NCBI GenBank assembly: GCA_963922495.1
Contig: CAWUIH010000001.1
Span: forward strand, 1-64,000
Source of the DNA: CAWUIH01 sp963922495
GTDB taxonomy: Bacteria > Pseudomonadota > Gammaproteobacteria > Coxiellales > Coxiellaceae
Reading direction: 5' to 3'
Length of the DNA: 64,000 nucleotides
The notes under the pieces are model-generated. The model had not been told where the DNA came from. It saw only the letters and a program-made list of their open reading frames with translations, and ran no database searches. A program made the translations under genes and the position numbers. This document shows, piece after piece, positions 28,014-37,915 of the stretch (within the stretch, counting starts at the first letter, position 1; each line of letters opens with the position of its first letter).

Positions 28014-29564
28014 CTAATACCTCAACTTAATTCCCCATTTATTTAATGTATTTCCTAGTGATTGATCAAGACGTGTTATAGCATTCAGATACGCTATTTT
28101 AGTGCCAACTAGATTGATTTTTTCGGATAATAAATTATTTTGTAATTGGTTGACTTCAAATACTGTGGTTTTGCCATATTTTAGTTTAATTTTAGCATCG
28201 CTAACGGTTTTTTCCTGAAGTTGAACGGCATATTGTGCCAGTTTAATTTGTTGTTGTTGATTCGCAATAGCACTGTACTGATGAGTCAAGGCGCTGATTA
28301 ATAAATCTTTCTGTTGTTGCAACGATAATTGTGCTTGCACTAAACCGATCTTGGCTTGGACTACCGATTGTTTGGCTTGAATATTTGACAAAGGAAAATT
28401 AAGCGTGAAACCGATGCTGGGGCCTGTTCCAGGTGCTTGTACATTTCCCGCTAGCCCACCAGAAGTGTTTTGAGGAATAGTGTGTGAGCCGGTGAATAGG
28501 CCAATACTGGTGCTAGCTGTTACGTCCAGTTGCCAACGAGCTTGATTTTTAGCGGCAATAACAGCACGTTTGGTAGTTTGCAATCGCGTTATTGCAGATT
28601 GATACTCAATATTATTAGCCAGTGCTTTGTCAATCAGGCGTAGCAGTGGCGGCAGCTGCACTAATTTAAAATTGATGTCCTTGTCGATGCTGATTTTCGA
28701 TTGCGAGGAGAGACCTAATGCGCGCAGTAACTGTAAGTAATCGTAGTAGATTTGATCGTGTTGTTGAGTGATCGCAAGTTCTTTTGTGGCATAATTTGCT
28801 TCTTGTTGCAGCAAATCGCTTTTAGATTCTTGGCCAGACTGATAGCGTAATTTGTACTGCGCCACGGTTTCTTTGGCATTATGTAGGTTTCGCTGTTGAA
28901 TTCCCAGTTGATTATAATCTTGAACCAGTAACCGATAATTATTAATTACGGTGACCACTGCGCTGGTCACTGCAGCTTTAAAGGCAAGCCTAGCAATGGC
29001 TTCATTATCAAGCGCATCATGTAATGCAATGGTATTATAGACCCAGCCAGAATCTTTCAGCAACGGTTGCGTTAATGTGATGGTCGTTTCACCATTGGAG
29101 CCTGCAAACGCATTATTATAAGTAGCTCTCAAATCGGTGCCGATGGGGGTGTGCCAAGAAATACTAGGGCCAATCGAGTAGCTAGGGCGCTCATTGTCGG
29201 TAAAATAGGTGCTACCTTCGACGTTGAATTGAGGAATGAATGCATTATGCGCTACTTCGAGAGAGAATTTATCGAGTACGCGTTGCAGCTCAGCGCTGAT
29301 AACATTAGGATTATTGCGTAACGCCAGTAATATTGCCTCCTGAAGGCTTAAGTTCTTTGACTTTTGAGGGGTGGCTGTTGGGTTGGGTAGTATAATGCCG
29401 CCTGCATTTTTGAAGTGAGTCACTGCTTGTTGTGCAATGCTGGATGACGTTTCGGAGGAGTAACGGTATGTACTATCAGAATGGATAATTGCTACGGCAG
29501 CTTGTGCGTCTAAAAGTGGACCACATATTAAAACGGAAATTATAAATGGTCGAATAAAAAGCAT
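28014..29564 (-). CDS. TolC-family outer-membrane efflux protein
   Basis: 516 aa from ATG 29564, which puts the signal peptide (ending LDAQA) at the N-terminus; an ATG at 29624 would add 20 polar residues. Two OEP repeats are seen: LSLQEAILLALRNNPNVISA and later LLRLIDKALANNIEYQSAI, each followed by long heptad helices. The mid-region has beta-strand segments for the barrel (NVEGSTYFTDN, SIGLFTGSH). It is the first gene of the export operon. A minus-strand TATAAT at 29643-29638 is a possible -10. Confidence 0.92.
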   Translation of the reverse strand: MLFIRPFIISVLICGPLLDAQAAVAIIHSDSTYRYSSETSSSIAQQAVTHFKNAGGIILPNPTATPQKSKNLSLQEAILLALRNNPNVISAELQRVLDKFSLEVAHNAFIPQFNVEGSTYFTDNERPSYSIGPSISWHTPIGTDLRATYNNAFAGSNGETTITLTQPLLKDSGWVYNTIALHDALDNEAIARLAFKAAVTSAVVTVINNYRLLVQDYNQLGIQQRNLHNAKETVAQYKLRYQSGQESKSDLLQQEANYATKELAITQQHDQIYYDYLQLLRALGLSSQSKISIDKDINFKLVQLPPLLRLIDKALANNIEYQSAITRLQTTKRAVIAAKNQARWQLDVTASTSIGLFTGSHTIPQNTSGGLAGNVQAPGTGPSIGFTLNFPLSNIQAKQSVVQAKIGLVQAQLSLQQQKDLLISALTHQYSAIANQQQQIKLAQYAVQLQEKTVSDAKIKLKYGKTTVFEVNQLQNNLLSEKINLVGTKIAYLNAITRLDQSLGNTLNKWGIKLRY

Positions 29565-29648
29565 AAATATTTTTTTATTTTCAATCGGTTGTGGTGTGTG
29601 AGATGGTGTTAAAATACACGACATATAAAATTAGTCTATTATAGCATC

Positions 29649-30758
29649 ATGATACGAATAATTGCAGATAATAAAATTAGTCATGTTGTGGAATTATTTT
29701 CAAATTTGGGTGAATTGACAGTTTTGCCAGCAGAAAAAATTACCGCAGAGTACTTACAAAAAGCCGATGCATTATTAGTTCGTAGCGTGACCCGAGTTGA
29801 TGCAGCTTTATTGAGCAACACACCAATACGATTTGTTGGAACTGCATCCGCGGGCTACGACCACCTTGATATCGCTTACCTGAAAAAAAAGCATATTCAT
29901 TGTGCCATTGCAGCCGGATGCAATGCGACTGCTGTTGCCGAATATGTAGTGTCATCTATCGCTGGACTACAACAACAAAACTATTTAATGCCATCATTTA
30001 AAGCAGGAATCATTGGTGTTGGTCATGTAGGTTCGCGGGTTGTTGCGCTCTTGAAAACCATCGGTGTGGAAGTATGTTTATATGACCCACTGCGTGACGC
30101 AATGGAGAGCGAATTTGTCTCTGCTACTTTAGATGAATTGATACAATGTGATATTATCTGTCTACATGTACCGCTGACACAATCAGTCAATAGTCGCTTC
30201 CCCACTTACCATTTACTTAACAACAAATCGTTAGTAAAAATTAAAAAAAACGCTATATTGCTTAATGCTGCTAGAGGTGCGGTATTAGATAATCATGCCG
30301 CGTTGCAAAATTCACAACTAAAGTTTTGTTTGGATGTGTGGGAGAGAGAACCACATTTGAATCTACAATTACTAAACAATGCAGTAATTGCCTCGCCACA
30401 TGTCGCAGGGTATTCAAAGCAAGCAAAACTGAAAGCATCGCAAATGCTTCTTGTTGAATTCCTGGATTTTTTTTCTTTAGGCCGGTCAAAAATATCTGAT
30501 ATTATCAATGAGACGCAAGTGTTAAACAGTGCGAAATATACAACGTGGCAAGATGCGGTGCTTGCTGTTTATGATCCACTGCGTGAGACTCAATATTTTA
30601 AAGACAACATGTTGAAATGCAAACATAACGTCGCAAGCTGTTTTTTGAAATTGCGTCGTGAATATCCATTGAGAAATGAGTTTTCGGATATCAAGTTGCA
30701 GGGGGTTTCTGAAAAAATAAAACTACAATTACTGCGATTAGGTTTTAAAGTATCGTAG
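29649..30758 (+). CDS. pdxB: 4-phosphoerythronate dehydrogenase
   Basis: 369-aa D-2-hydroxyacid dehydrogenase of the DXP-dependent pyridoxal-phosphate pathway. It shows RSVTRVDAALL and VGTASAGYDHLDIAYL near the substrate cleft, the NAD fold IIGVGHVGSRVVALL, active-site Arg in NAARGAVLDN, Glu in DVWEREP and His in SPHVAGYS. A C-terminal PdxB dimerisation domain is present. It is divergent from the TolC operon. Confidence 0.96.
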   Translation: MIRIIADNKISHVVELFSNLGELTVLPAEKITAEYLQKADALLVRSVTRVDAALLSNTPIRFVGTASAGYDHLDIAYLKKKHIHCAIAAGCNATAVAEYVVSSIAGLQQQNYLMPSFKAGIIGVGHVGSRVVALLKTIGVEVCLYDPLRDAMESEFVSATLDELIQCDIICLHVPLTQSVNSRFPTYHLLNNKSLVKIKKNAILLNAARGAVLDNHAALQNSQLKFCLDVWEREPHLNLQLLNNAVIASPHVAGYSKQAKLKASQMLLVEFLDFFSLGRSKISDIINETQVLNSAKYTTWQDAVLAVYDPLRETQYFKDNMLKCKHNVASCFLKLRREYPLRNEFSDIKLQGVSEKIKLQLLRLGFKVS

Positions 30759-30792
30759 CAATTAATTTTAATAAATAATTATAAAGTATGTT

Positions 30793-32778
30793 TCATAACA
30801 TATCGATCGGGTCAACGTCAAGAGACCAACGTACTTTACGTGATGTGGATTTTAAGTAAGTAGTAATTTGTTTTAAAACCTGGTGGAGTGCTGGGCGTTT
30901 TGATGCTTGAATAAGTAATTGATAACGGTAGCGGCCGGCTTTTTTTTCAAGAATTGAAGCAATCGGTCCGAGTAAATTTACTTGAAACTGGTTGGATGAA
31001 AACTTTTGTTTGATATCTTCCAAAAAATGGCGAGGAAAATTTGCATTCACCGCTTCAGCACGCAGTAAAGCAAAATAACTAAAAGGTGGCATCAAAGTTT
31101 GCCGCCGTTCTGCTAGCATTTCGGCTGCAAAAGAGGAGTAGCCTTCTGTAATTAATTGCTGTAACAGTGAATGGTCAGGGTGATGGGTTTGAATCAGTAC
31201 CTCTCCTTTTTTTTCAGCGCGCCCAGAGCGGCCAGCAACTTGTAATATTTGTTGGCTAGTATGTTCTAAGGCGCGAAAGTCACTGCTGTATAATCCACTA
31301 TCGATATCAATAATGACCACTAAGGTGAGATTTGCAAAATGATGCCCTTTCGAAATCATCTGGGTGCCGATTAAAATCCGTGCCTCGCCATTGTGAATTG
31401 CTTCGAGTTTTTGACTAAAACTACTTTTTGACCGAGTACTATCACGGTCAATCCGAATCACCATTTCATTTGGGAATAATTGTCTGATAGTACTTTCCAA
31501 TTGCTCGGTTCCTAAGCCCACATCCATTAACTCAGTTTGACGGCAGTCAGGGCAGTTGATCGGAATTGGTTTTGTGGCGCCACAGTGGTGACATACTAGG
31601 CGCTTTGGGTGGATGTGGTAAGTTAAGCGTGCATCACAACGATGGCAAGCAACGCAATAACCACACTGGTGGCACAGTAATGTGGGTGCGTAACCGCGAC
31701 GATTTAGAAACAACAGTACTTGACCTTGGTTTTTTAAATGTTGCGAAATTTTCTGTAAACTTTGGGATGAAAAACCTTTTTTAAGGTGTTGCCCACGACT
31801 GTCCACGACCGTTATGGTTGGCGCAATTGCATTACCAGGACGATGAGGAAGAGATAAGAGAGAATAGCGCCCTTTTTCAACGTTGAAAATACTTTCAAGT
31901 GACGGTGTGGCTGAACCTAAAACAATCGGAATATTTTCAATTTTGGCACGTATCACGCCGCAGTCACGTGCGGAGTAGCGAAAGCCTGCCTGCTGTTTAA
32001 AAGAGGTGTCGTGTTCTTCATCAATAATGATTATTCCACAATGTGGAAGTGGAATAAAAATCGCGGAGCGAGTGCCAATAATAATTTTCGCCTCGCCATT
32101 TTTGGCTGCCATCCATGCTTTTGCACGTTGTTTTTCAGTCATGTTTGAGTGATAAGTTACGATGGGACAGTCAAATGCTGCAGTAAATCTTGATAAGATT
32201 TGTGGCGTCAACCCGATTTCGGGAACCAAAATCAGCGCCTGTTTGTCTTGAGCTATGATATTTTCAATAACTTGCAAATAAACTTCAGTTTTGCCACTTC
32301 CAGTGACGCCACAGCATAAAAATGCTTTGAAGCCGCTAGTAGTATTAATCGCAGCAACTGCCTGACGTTGAGATTCGTTGAGCGTCACTCGCTGTGTTAA
32401 TGTATTTTCGTTTTTAGAGTATTCAAGAGGAGCTATTTTTTTCCCTTGGCGAATGAGTCGAGGTAGTGTTCCTATCATCACATCACCAATCGGGTGGTGA
32501 TAATATTCTGCAGCCCAGGTCAATAGTTTCATCGTCGAGGTACTAATGATAGGTTGCTCGTCAATGCTTGTGAAAATAAATTTCAGCTTTTCGCTGGATA
32601 TTTCAGATTTGGAAACCACATCTAACAGGATCCCCACACACTCTCTTTTGCCAAAAGGAACTTTTATGCGCATCCCTTTTTGCCAAAAATGTTTAGCAAT
32701 GCCCTGAGGCGCTAAATAATCAAAGTGTTGGCGCAACGGTGAGGGAATTGCCAAACGTAAAATAATTGGGTGGTGCAT
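30793..32778 (-). CDS. priA: Primosomal replication restart helicase PriA
   Basis: 661 aa from ATG 32778; TTG 32793 is possible. The N-terminal 3'-end-binding domain starts LRLAIPSPLRQHFDYL. Helicase motifs GVTGSGKTEVY (Walker A), DEEHD (DEAH-type), GSATPSLES and VAGRSGRAEK are intact. Eight zinc-binding cysteines sit in CHQCGYCVACHRCDARL and CHHCGATKP...CPDC. Reloads the replisome at stalled forks. Confidence 0.97.
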   Translation of the reverse strand: MHHPIILRLAIPSPLRQHFDYLAPQGIAKHFWQKGMRIKVPFGKRECVGILLDVVSKSEISSEKLKFIFTSIDEQPIISTSTMKLLTWAAEYYHHPIGDVMIGTLPRLIRQGKKIAPLEYSKNENTLTQRVTLNESQRQAVAAINTTSGFKAFLCCGVTGSGKTEVYLQVIENIIAQDKQALILVPEIGLTPQILSRFTAAFDCPIVTYHSNMTEKQRAKAWMAAKNGEAKIIIGTRSAIFIPLPHCGIIIIDEEHDTSFKQQAGFRYSARDCGVIRAKIENIPIVLGSATPSLESIFNVEKGRYSLLSLPHRPGNAIAPTITVVDSRGQHLKKGFSSQSLQKISQHLKNQGQVLLFLNRRGYAPTLLCHQCGYCVACHRCDARLTYHIHPKRLVCHHCGATKPIPINCPDCRQTELMDVGLGTEQLESTIRQLFPNEMVIRIDRDSTRSKSSFSQKLEAIHNGEARILIGTQMISKGHHFANLTLVVIIDIDSGLYSSDFRALEHTSQQILQVAGRSGRAEKKGEVLIQTHHPDHSLLQQLITEGYSSFAAEMLAERRQTLMPPFSYFALLRAEAVNANFPRHFLEDIKQKFSSNQFQVNLLGPIASILEKKAGRYRYQLLIQASKRPALHQVLKQITTYLKSTSRKVRWSLDVDPIDML

Positions 32779-32843
32779 CGTGGCTACTCTCAAATAAATT
32801 TTGTCTTCGCACGCGCATGAGTTTTTGATATCATGGCCTTTCT

Positions 32844-33410
32844 ATGGCAAGTTACAGTACTAATGAATTTCGTGGTGGTCTCAAGGTGATGCTTGATGGT
32901 GACCCCTGTAGCATTATTGAAAACGAATTCGTTAAACCTGGCAAGGGCCAAGCGTTTAATCGTGTGAAATTACGAAATTTGAAAACAGGTCGTGTCATGG
33001 AGCGCACTTTTAAGTCTGGTGAATCGTTGCCTGCTGCCGACGTGATGGAAATTGAAATGCAATACTTGTACAACGACGGCGAGTTTTGGCATTTTATGGT
33101 GCAAGATACTTTTGAGCAGCATGCTGCTTCTGAAGCCGCTCTCGGTGAAGCCAAACAATGGTTGAAAGAGGAAGCAATTTGTGCCGTTACTATGTATAAC
33201 GGTGCACCACTTTCCGTAGCGCCTCCAAATTTTGTCGAGCTTAAAATTGTAGAGACTGATCCCGGTGTGCGTGGAGATACTGCTTCTGGTGGTACGAAAC
33301 GTGCGGTGTTAGAAACTGGTGCGGCAGTTCGAGTTCCGCTCTTTATCAATGAGGATGAAGTGATCAGGATTGATACACGTCGCGGCGAATATATTTCACG
33401 AGTGCGATGA
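32844..33410 (+). CDS. efp: Elongation factor P
   Basis: 188 aa, the standard length, with three beta domains. The modified lysine is Lys34 in KPGKGQA. Relieves ribosome stalling on polyproline. The next gene, epmA, starts inside its last codons (ATGA overlap), so factor and modifying enzyme are translationally coupled. EpmB (lysine 2,3-aminomutase), which E. coli needs to make beta-lysine, is not in the window. Confidence 0.98.
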   Translation: MASYSTNEFRGGLKVMLDGDPCSIIENEFVKPGKGQAFNRVKLRNLKTGRVMERTFKSGESLPAADVMEIEMQYLYNDGEFWHFMVQDTFEQHAASEAALGEAKQWLKEEAICAVTMYNGAPLSVAPPNFVELKIVETDPGVRGDTASGGTKRAVLETGAAVRVPLFINEDEVIRIDTRRGEYISRVR

Positions 33411-34369
33411 ACGACAGTTGGAAACCCACAGCCAGTCAAACGGCACGCAAGGCTCGTGCTAATTTGTTGCGTGAGATTCGTAAATTCTTTGATAATCGTG
33501 GTGTGCTTGAGGTTGAGACCCCGGTTTTGTCGCAAAATACGGTGACAGACTGTCATATTGATAGTTTTGATACTAGCTATCTGGCGTCGCATAAACAACA
33601 GACCTATTTTCTACAAACTTCCCCTGAATACGCAATGAAGCGTTTGTTAGCCGCTGGGAGTGGTGCTATTTACCAGATAAGTCGTGTATTTCGCCAAGGT
33701 GAAAGTGGTCGCCTACATAATCCTGAGTTCAGTATGCTGGAGTGGTATCGTCCAGATTTTAATTATTTTGATTTAATGAGCGAAATTGATGTGTTGCTAG
33801 CGGTTATCTTGAAATTTCCCAAGCCTGACAGGATTAGTTATAGCAATTTGTTTTTAGATAATTTGAATATTAATCCGATTTTAGCGACTATTGATGATTT
33901 AAGGGAGCTTGCAAAGGAACATCAACTCGAAAATACCGAAAGTATCGATGATCGTGATACCTTGTTAGATTTTATCTTTTCACATTTATTGCAGCCGCAA
34001 CTTGCGGAAAAACAGCCTTGTTATATTTATGACTATCCATCGACTCAAGCCGCGTTGGCACAGGTTAAAGATTCTGATCCTCCAGTGGCACAACGCTTTG
34101 AGTTGTATTACCGAGGAATAGAGCTTGCAAACGGCTTTTATGAACTGAGTTGTTCAACAGAGCAAATGAGTCGTTTTGAAAATGATTTGATTAAGCGCAG
34201 GAAACACCGAAAACAGTTGCTGAATATCGATATGCGCTTTATTGATGCACTTAAAAGTGGTTTGCCAGAATGTTCCGGTGTGGCCATGGGTATAGACCGT
34301 TTGTTGATGCTCAAACTCGGGGCAACTCATATTCATGAAGTAATTAATTTCCCGTGGCATATTGCCTAA
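33407..34369 (+). CDS. epmA: EF-P lysine ligase EpmA
   Basis: 320-aa truncated class II lysyl-tRNA synthetase paralogue (also PoxA/GenX/YjeA) that lacks the anticodon domain. Motif 2 [47 protein letters not shown] and motif 3 [14 protein letters not shown] are clear. It attaches (R)-beta-lysine to EF-P. The 4-bp overlap with efp is consistent with dedicated pairing. Confidence 0.97.
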   Translation: MNDSWKPTASQTARKARANLLREIRKFFDNRGVLEVETPVLSQNTVTDCHIDSFDTSYLASHKQQTYFLQTSPEYAMKRLLAAGSGAIYQISRVFRQGESGRLHNPEFSMLEWYRPDFNYFDLMSEIDVLLAVILKFPKPDRISYSNLFLDNLNINPILATIDDLRELAKEHQLENTESIDDRDTLLDFIFSHLLQPQLAEKQPCYIYDYPSTQAALAQVKDSDPPVAQRFELYYRGIELANGFYELSCSTEQMSRFENDLIKRRKHRKQLLNIDMRFIDALKSGLPECSGVAMGIDRLLMLKLGATHIHEVINFPWHIA

Positions 34370-34427
34370 CACTAATTTTATCATAAGCATTTTTCCAGGT
34401 ATTGCAGCCTGATTCGCTATGAGTAGA

Positions 34428-35597
34428 TTATAACGCTCTTACTTGTAGCACGCCCTTGATCTTTTTTATTTTTTCCAGGGTTGCATGGTCAATGTTGGCG
34501 TTGACGTCGAGAATATTGTAAGCGATATCTTGTCGAGATTTATTAATCATATCCCGAATATTGATTTTTGATTGCGACAATATTGATGATACCTGAGCAA
34601 TAATATTTGGGACGTTACGGTTAATAATAGTCAGTCGCTGTTCTGCATCGGAGCGTATCAATTTTACCCTAGGAAAGTTCACTGAATGAGTAATGTGGCC
34701 GTGTTCTAAGTATTCTTGAACTTGTTCAGAAATCATTATGGCACAATTTTCCTCCGCTTCCTGGGTTGAAGCACCGAGGTGGGGCAATGCAATGACTTTA
34801 GAGTTGTTTTGAAATGCTTTGCAAGGAAAATCGCATACATATTGGCTGATGATTTCTTTTTGTAGTGCTGTGGCTATCGCGTCGCTATCTACTATTTCAG
34901 CGCGCGAAAAATTCAGTAGCACTGTGCCTTTTTTCATTTTATTGATTAGCTTACTGCTAATGAGTTTTTCTGTTTTTTCGATCAGCGGAACATGAACTGA
35001 AATAAAATCACTGCTCATCAACACTTCTTCAATTGATTGAGCTTGTTGTGCATTGGCAGATAGTTCCCAGGCATTTTGCACTGTCATCGCTGGATCATGT
35101 CCGATGACTTTCATCCCTAAAGCAATAGCGGCATTGGCAACCTTCACTCCAATTTTACCCAGGCCAATAATGCCTAACGTCCTGTTGGGCAACTCAGAGC
35201 CTCTAAAGTGCTTTTTGTTTTTCTCAACTGTTTCCATGATTTCACGATCACTGCCGCTGAGTTCCTTAGTGTAATTCAACGCTGGTGCAATGTGACGACA
35301 CGCTAATAACATACCAGTGAGTACTAACTCCTTGACAGCATTGGCATTACCGCCTGGAGTGTTTAGCACTGGAATACCCAATTCAGCCATCTTTTTTATA
35401 GGAATGTTATTGGTGCCAGCGCCAGCGCGGCCTATAACCAGTACACTTTGTGGTAAATCTAAGCTATGCATACTGGTTGAGCGAACTAAAATGGCATCAG
35501 GCTTTTTTTCTTTGTCTGAGATTGTGTAACGTTTGGGATCAAACTTTTTAAGGCCTAAGTCCGAAATGTTATTGAGCGTTTGAATTTTGTATATCAT
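34428..35597 (-). CDS. serA: D-3-phosphoglycerate dehydrogenase
   Basis: 389 aa. N-terminal half domain, NAD fold with GIIGLGKIGVKVAN, active-site Arg in LNFSRAEIVD, His in LPHLGASTQEAE, and a C-terminal ACT domain of about 70 residues (RLTIINRNVPNIIAQ). The usual catalytic Glu region reads CDFPCKAF, as in a divergent SerA clade whose sequences have DFP there. First step of serine synthesis. It is divergent from the serB-like gene. Confidence 0.9.
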   Translation of the reverse strand: MIYKIQTLNNISDLGLKKFDPKRYTISDKEKKPDAILVRSTSMHSLDLPQSVLVIGRAGAGTNNIPIKKMAELGIPVLNTPGGNANAVKELVLTGMLLACRHIAPALNYTKELSGSDREIMETVEKNKKHFRGSELPNRTLGIIGLGKIGVKVANAAIALGMKVIGHDPAMTVQNAWELSANAQQAQSIEEVLMSSDFISVHVPLIEKTEKLISSKLINKMKKGTVLLNFSRAEIVDSDAIATALQKEIISQYVCDFPCKAFQNNSKVIALPHLGASTQEAEENCAIMISEQVQEYLEHGHITHSVNFPRVKLIRSDAEQRLTIINRNVPNIIAQVSSILSQSKINIRDMINKSRQDIAYNILDVNANIDHATLEKIKKIKGVLQVRAL

Positions 35598-35697
35598 TGC
35601 TGAGACTCTAAATTAGTAGAATGGCTAAGGATAGCCCTCATGGTTGAAAAGTCAATATTGCAATATTGAACATTACAAGTATGACAAAATCAATTAT

Positions 35698-35770
35698 CTT
35701 AGAAAAATCAGTTGAGTGCGATAAAATAGTGTAATAGATTGATTGAGGTCGCATAATAAAAATTATCGAT
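35698..35770. repeat. Fragment of the dispersed palindromic element
   Basis: TTAGAAAAATCAGTTGAGTG and the next 50 bases match one arm of the palindrome, in the orientation of the right arm's complement (ATTGATTGAGGTCGCATAATAAAAATT). The second arm and the central hairpin are missing. It lies in the serA-serB divergent region; the rest of that gap shows nothing I recognise. Confidence 0.75.
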
Positions 35771-35878
35771 AGCAGTTTGTTGGTTTTCGCATAGTTTGTA
35801 AAAACGCTATATACTCACGACCTTTAAGGTTTGATGCTCTATCGAATTTGCATCTTCACTATCAAGGTAAAAATAAAC

Positions 35879-36643
35879 ATGAAAACACAAAGTTGGCAAT
35901 TATTGACACCTATGGATGCGTTAATATTGGATTGTGATGGCACAATCAGTCAGGTAGAGGGTATCGATGTGTTGGCACAATCAAATCAAGTTTATCAGCC
36001 TGTGCGTGATTTAACGGATAAGGCAATGAATTTAACAGGGTTAACTGCTGAATTATATCAACAGCGATTGGATTTAGTGCGGCCACGAAAAGATCAAATT
36101 GCACGGTTGGGCGATCAATATTTCGCACAGATTAGCCCGCATATCGAACAGGTGATAAAAACTTTTCATTTGCTAGGGAAACCCGTGTTTATCGTTTCCG
36201 CAGGAATCAAACAAGGTATTGATTTGCTCGCGGTCAAGCTCGATATCCCAACTGATCGGGTGTTTGCCGTTTCGGTATCATTCGATGATAAGGGCAACTA
36301 TACGGATTTCGACCACCATTCACCCATGACGCAACCGGCTGGTAAGACAGTTGTTGTTGAACAGATTAAACGATGTTTTCCGCGTGTGGTTCACGTTGGA
36401 GATGGTATGAATGATTTTAATGCCGCTCATGCTGCAGCGCGTTTTATTGGCTACGGTGGTGCTTTCTATCGTGAGAATCTCGCTAAGGCCTGTCAATTTT
36501 ATATAAATGCCAAAAGCACTGCAGCTATTTTGCCGTTATCATTAACATCACAAGAAATCAATTTGCTGTCGCATGATCACCAACAAATTGTAAATTTAGG
36601 AATAAATGATATTAGGGAAAATCACGTTGTTATTAATAGCTGA
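35879..36643 (+). CDS. serB: SerB-like HAD phosphatase
   Basis: 254 aa from ATG 35879, with AAGG upstream. HAD motif [12 protein letters not shown] (nucleophile Asp), motif [10 protein letters not shown] (Ser), a Lys in QPAGKTVVV, and motif [14 protein letters not shown]. The helical cap between motif I and II and the adjacent serA support phosphoserine phosphatase. The second Asp of DxDGT is Asp in DCDGT, as required. Confidence 0.85.
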   Translation: MKTQSWQLLTPMDALILDCDGTISQVEGIDVLAQSNQVYQPVRDLTDKAMNLTGLTAELYQQRLDLVRPRKDQIARLGDQYFAQISPHIEQVIKTFHLLGKPVFIVSAGIKQGIDLLAVKLDIPTDRVFAVSVSFDDKGNYTDFDHHSPMTQPAGKTVVVEQIKRCFPRVVHVGDGMNDFNAAHAAARFIGYGGAFYRENLAKACQFYINAKSTAAILPLSLTSQEINLLSHDHQQIVNLGINDIRENHVVINS

Positions 36644-36651
36644 GAGTAATT

Positions 36652-37569
36652 ATGTTGTCACCTGCTGAAAAAATCACCCAAGTCAGCGAGTATTTGCAGC
36701 AACTGCAGCGAAAAATCACCCATCAATTAGAAGTCATCGATGGTCGTGCAAAATTTATCATAGACTCCTGGCGTAAGCCTGATGGTGGTTTCGGTTCGAC
36801 GCGAGTTATTAAGAATGGAAATATTTTTGAAAAAGGCGGTGTTAATTTTTCCTATGTATTTGGTAAACAATTACCGTTAGCAGCTTCTAAAAAGCATCCA
36901 CAGCTAGCTGGTTCATCATTTGAGGCTGTTGGTATTTCTATCGTATTGCATCCTGATAATCCTTTTATTCCAACCTGTCATGCTAATTTACGCTTTTTTT
37001 TGGCTCAAAAAGATAACAAAAAACCTATTTGGTGGTTCGGTGGAGGGTATGATTTGACTCCTTATTACGGTTTTATCGAGGATTGTCGTCATTGGCATCA
37101 AACAGCATATGATGCCTGTGTACCCTTCGGTGAAGAGGTATATCTACGCTTTAAACAGTGGTGTGATGACTATTTTTATCTTAAGCATCGTGAAGAGGCG
37201 CGAGGTATTGGTGGGATTTTTTTTGATGATTTAAATCAATGGGGTTTTGCGAAAACATTTGAGTTTGCTACGCGCATTGGAAATAGTTTTTTACCCGCTT
37301 ATGTGCCGATCATAAAGAAGCGCTGTCAATACCCATTTGGTGAACGTGAGAAAAATTTTCAGAATTTCCGCCGTGCCCGTTATGTCGAATTTAATTTAAT
37401 TTATGATCGTGGTACGTTATTTGGTTTGCAGTTTGGTGGGCGTACTGAATCGATTTTAATTTCTATGCCGCCGATGGCAAATTGGGAATACAACTGGCGT
37501 CCTGATGCTGGCACACCCGAAGCGGAATTGACAGAAATATTTTTACCACCACGTAATTGGTTGGTTTAG
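36652..37569 (+). CDS. hemF: Oxygen-dependent coproporphyrinogen III oxidase
   Basis: 305 aa. Conserved stretches: [60 protein letters not shown] and [15 protein letters not shown]. Aerobic heme-synthesis step to protoporphyrinogen IX. GAGAG lies just before the ATG; the gene follows serB by 8 bp. Confidence 0.97.
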   Translation: MLSPAEKITQVSEYLQQLQRKITHQLEVIDGRAKFIIDSWRKPDGGFGSTRVIKNGNIFEKGGVNFSYVFGKQLPLAASKKHPQLAGSSFEAVGISIVLHPDNPFIPTCHANLRFFLAQKDNKKPIWWFGGGYDLTPYYGFIEDCRHWHQTAYDACVPFGEEVYLRFKQWCDDYFYLKHREEARGIGGIFFDDLNQWGFAKTFEFATRIGNSFLPAYVPIIKKRCQYPFGEREKNFQNFRRARYVEFNLIYDRGTLFGLQFGGRTESILISMPPMANWEYNWRPDAGTPEAELTEIFLPPRNWLV

Positions 37570-37915
37570 GTAACTACAATGATTCGAGTAATAACCGTTA
37601 GTGAAGAATACAATATTGGCCACCATTTGGATATGTTACCGATAATCGCCGATCCTAAAAATTTATTTGGTTTACTGGATATTTATTGATGCTGCCTTCT
37701 ATTCTACACTAGTAATTGTTGCTTAAACCTGGAAAAAGCAGTTGGAGGATTATGATTTCTGGCTATTTGTTGGATGGAAAATGACAAGGAAAGCTCGTTG
37801 TTTGGAAGGTGGTAGAGCATTGGGAACCGAGTCAGGATTTGCTGGGAATTCAATGTTGGTGGTTATTTTACTGGTGATTTCCAAGCGCAAAAAGTGGATT
37901 TAAATTTTGTACTGC
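37570..37915. other. Intergenic region with decayed fragments
   Basis: 346 bp between convergent hemF and accC. It contains a 36-codon frame (37579-37689), a fragment of the palindromic element's left arm (about 37728-37775, CCTGGAAAAAGCAGTTGGAG then ATTTCTGGC), and another frame of 40 codons from about 37781. Neither short frame has a good ribosome binding site or a recognisable product. It looks like decayed sequence. Confidence 0.5.

Noticed and set aside
32852..33598. 248-aa open frame antisense to efp
   Set aside because: Lies exactly opposite efp and the start of epmA; its composition mirrors their codons. A shadow frame.
37579..37689. 36-codon frame after hemF
   Set aside because: Too short, no homology that I can see, lies in a region with repeat fragments.
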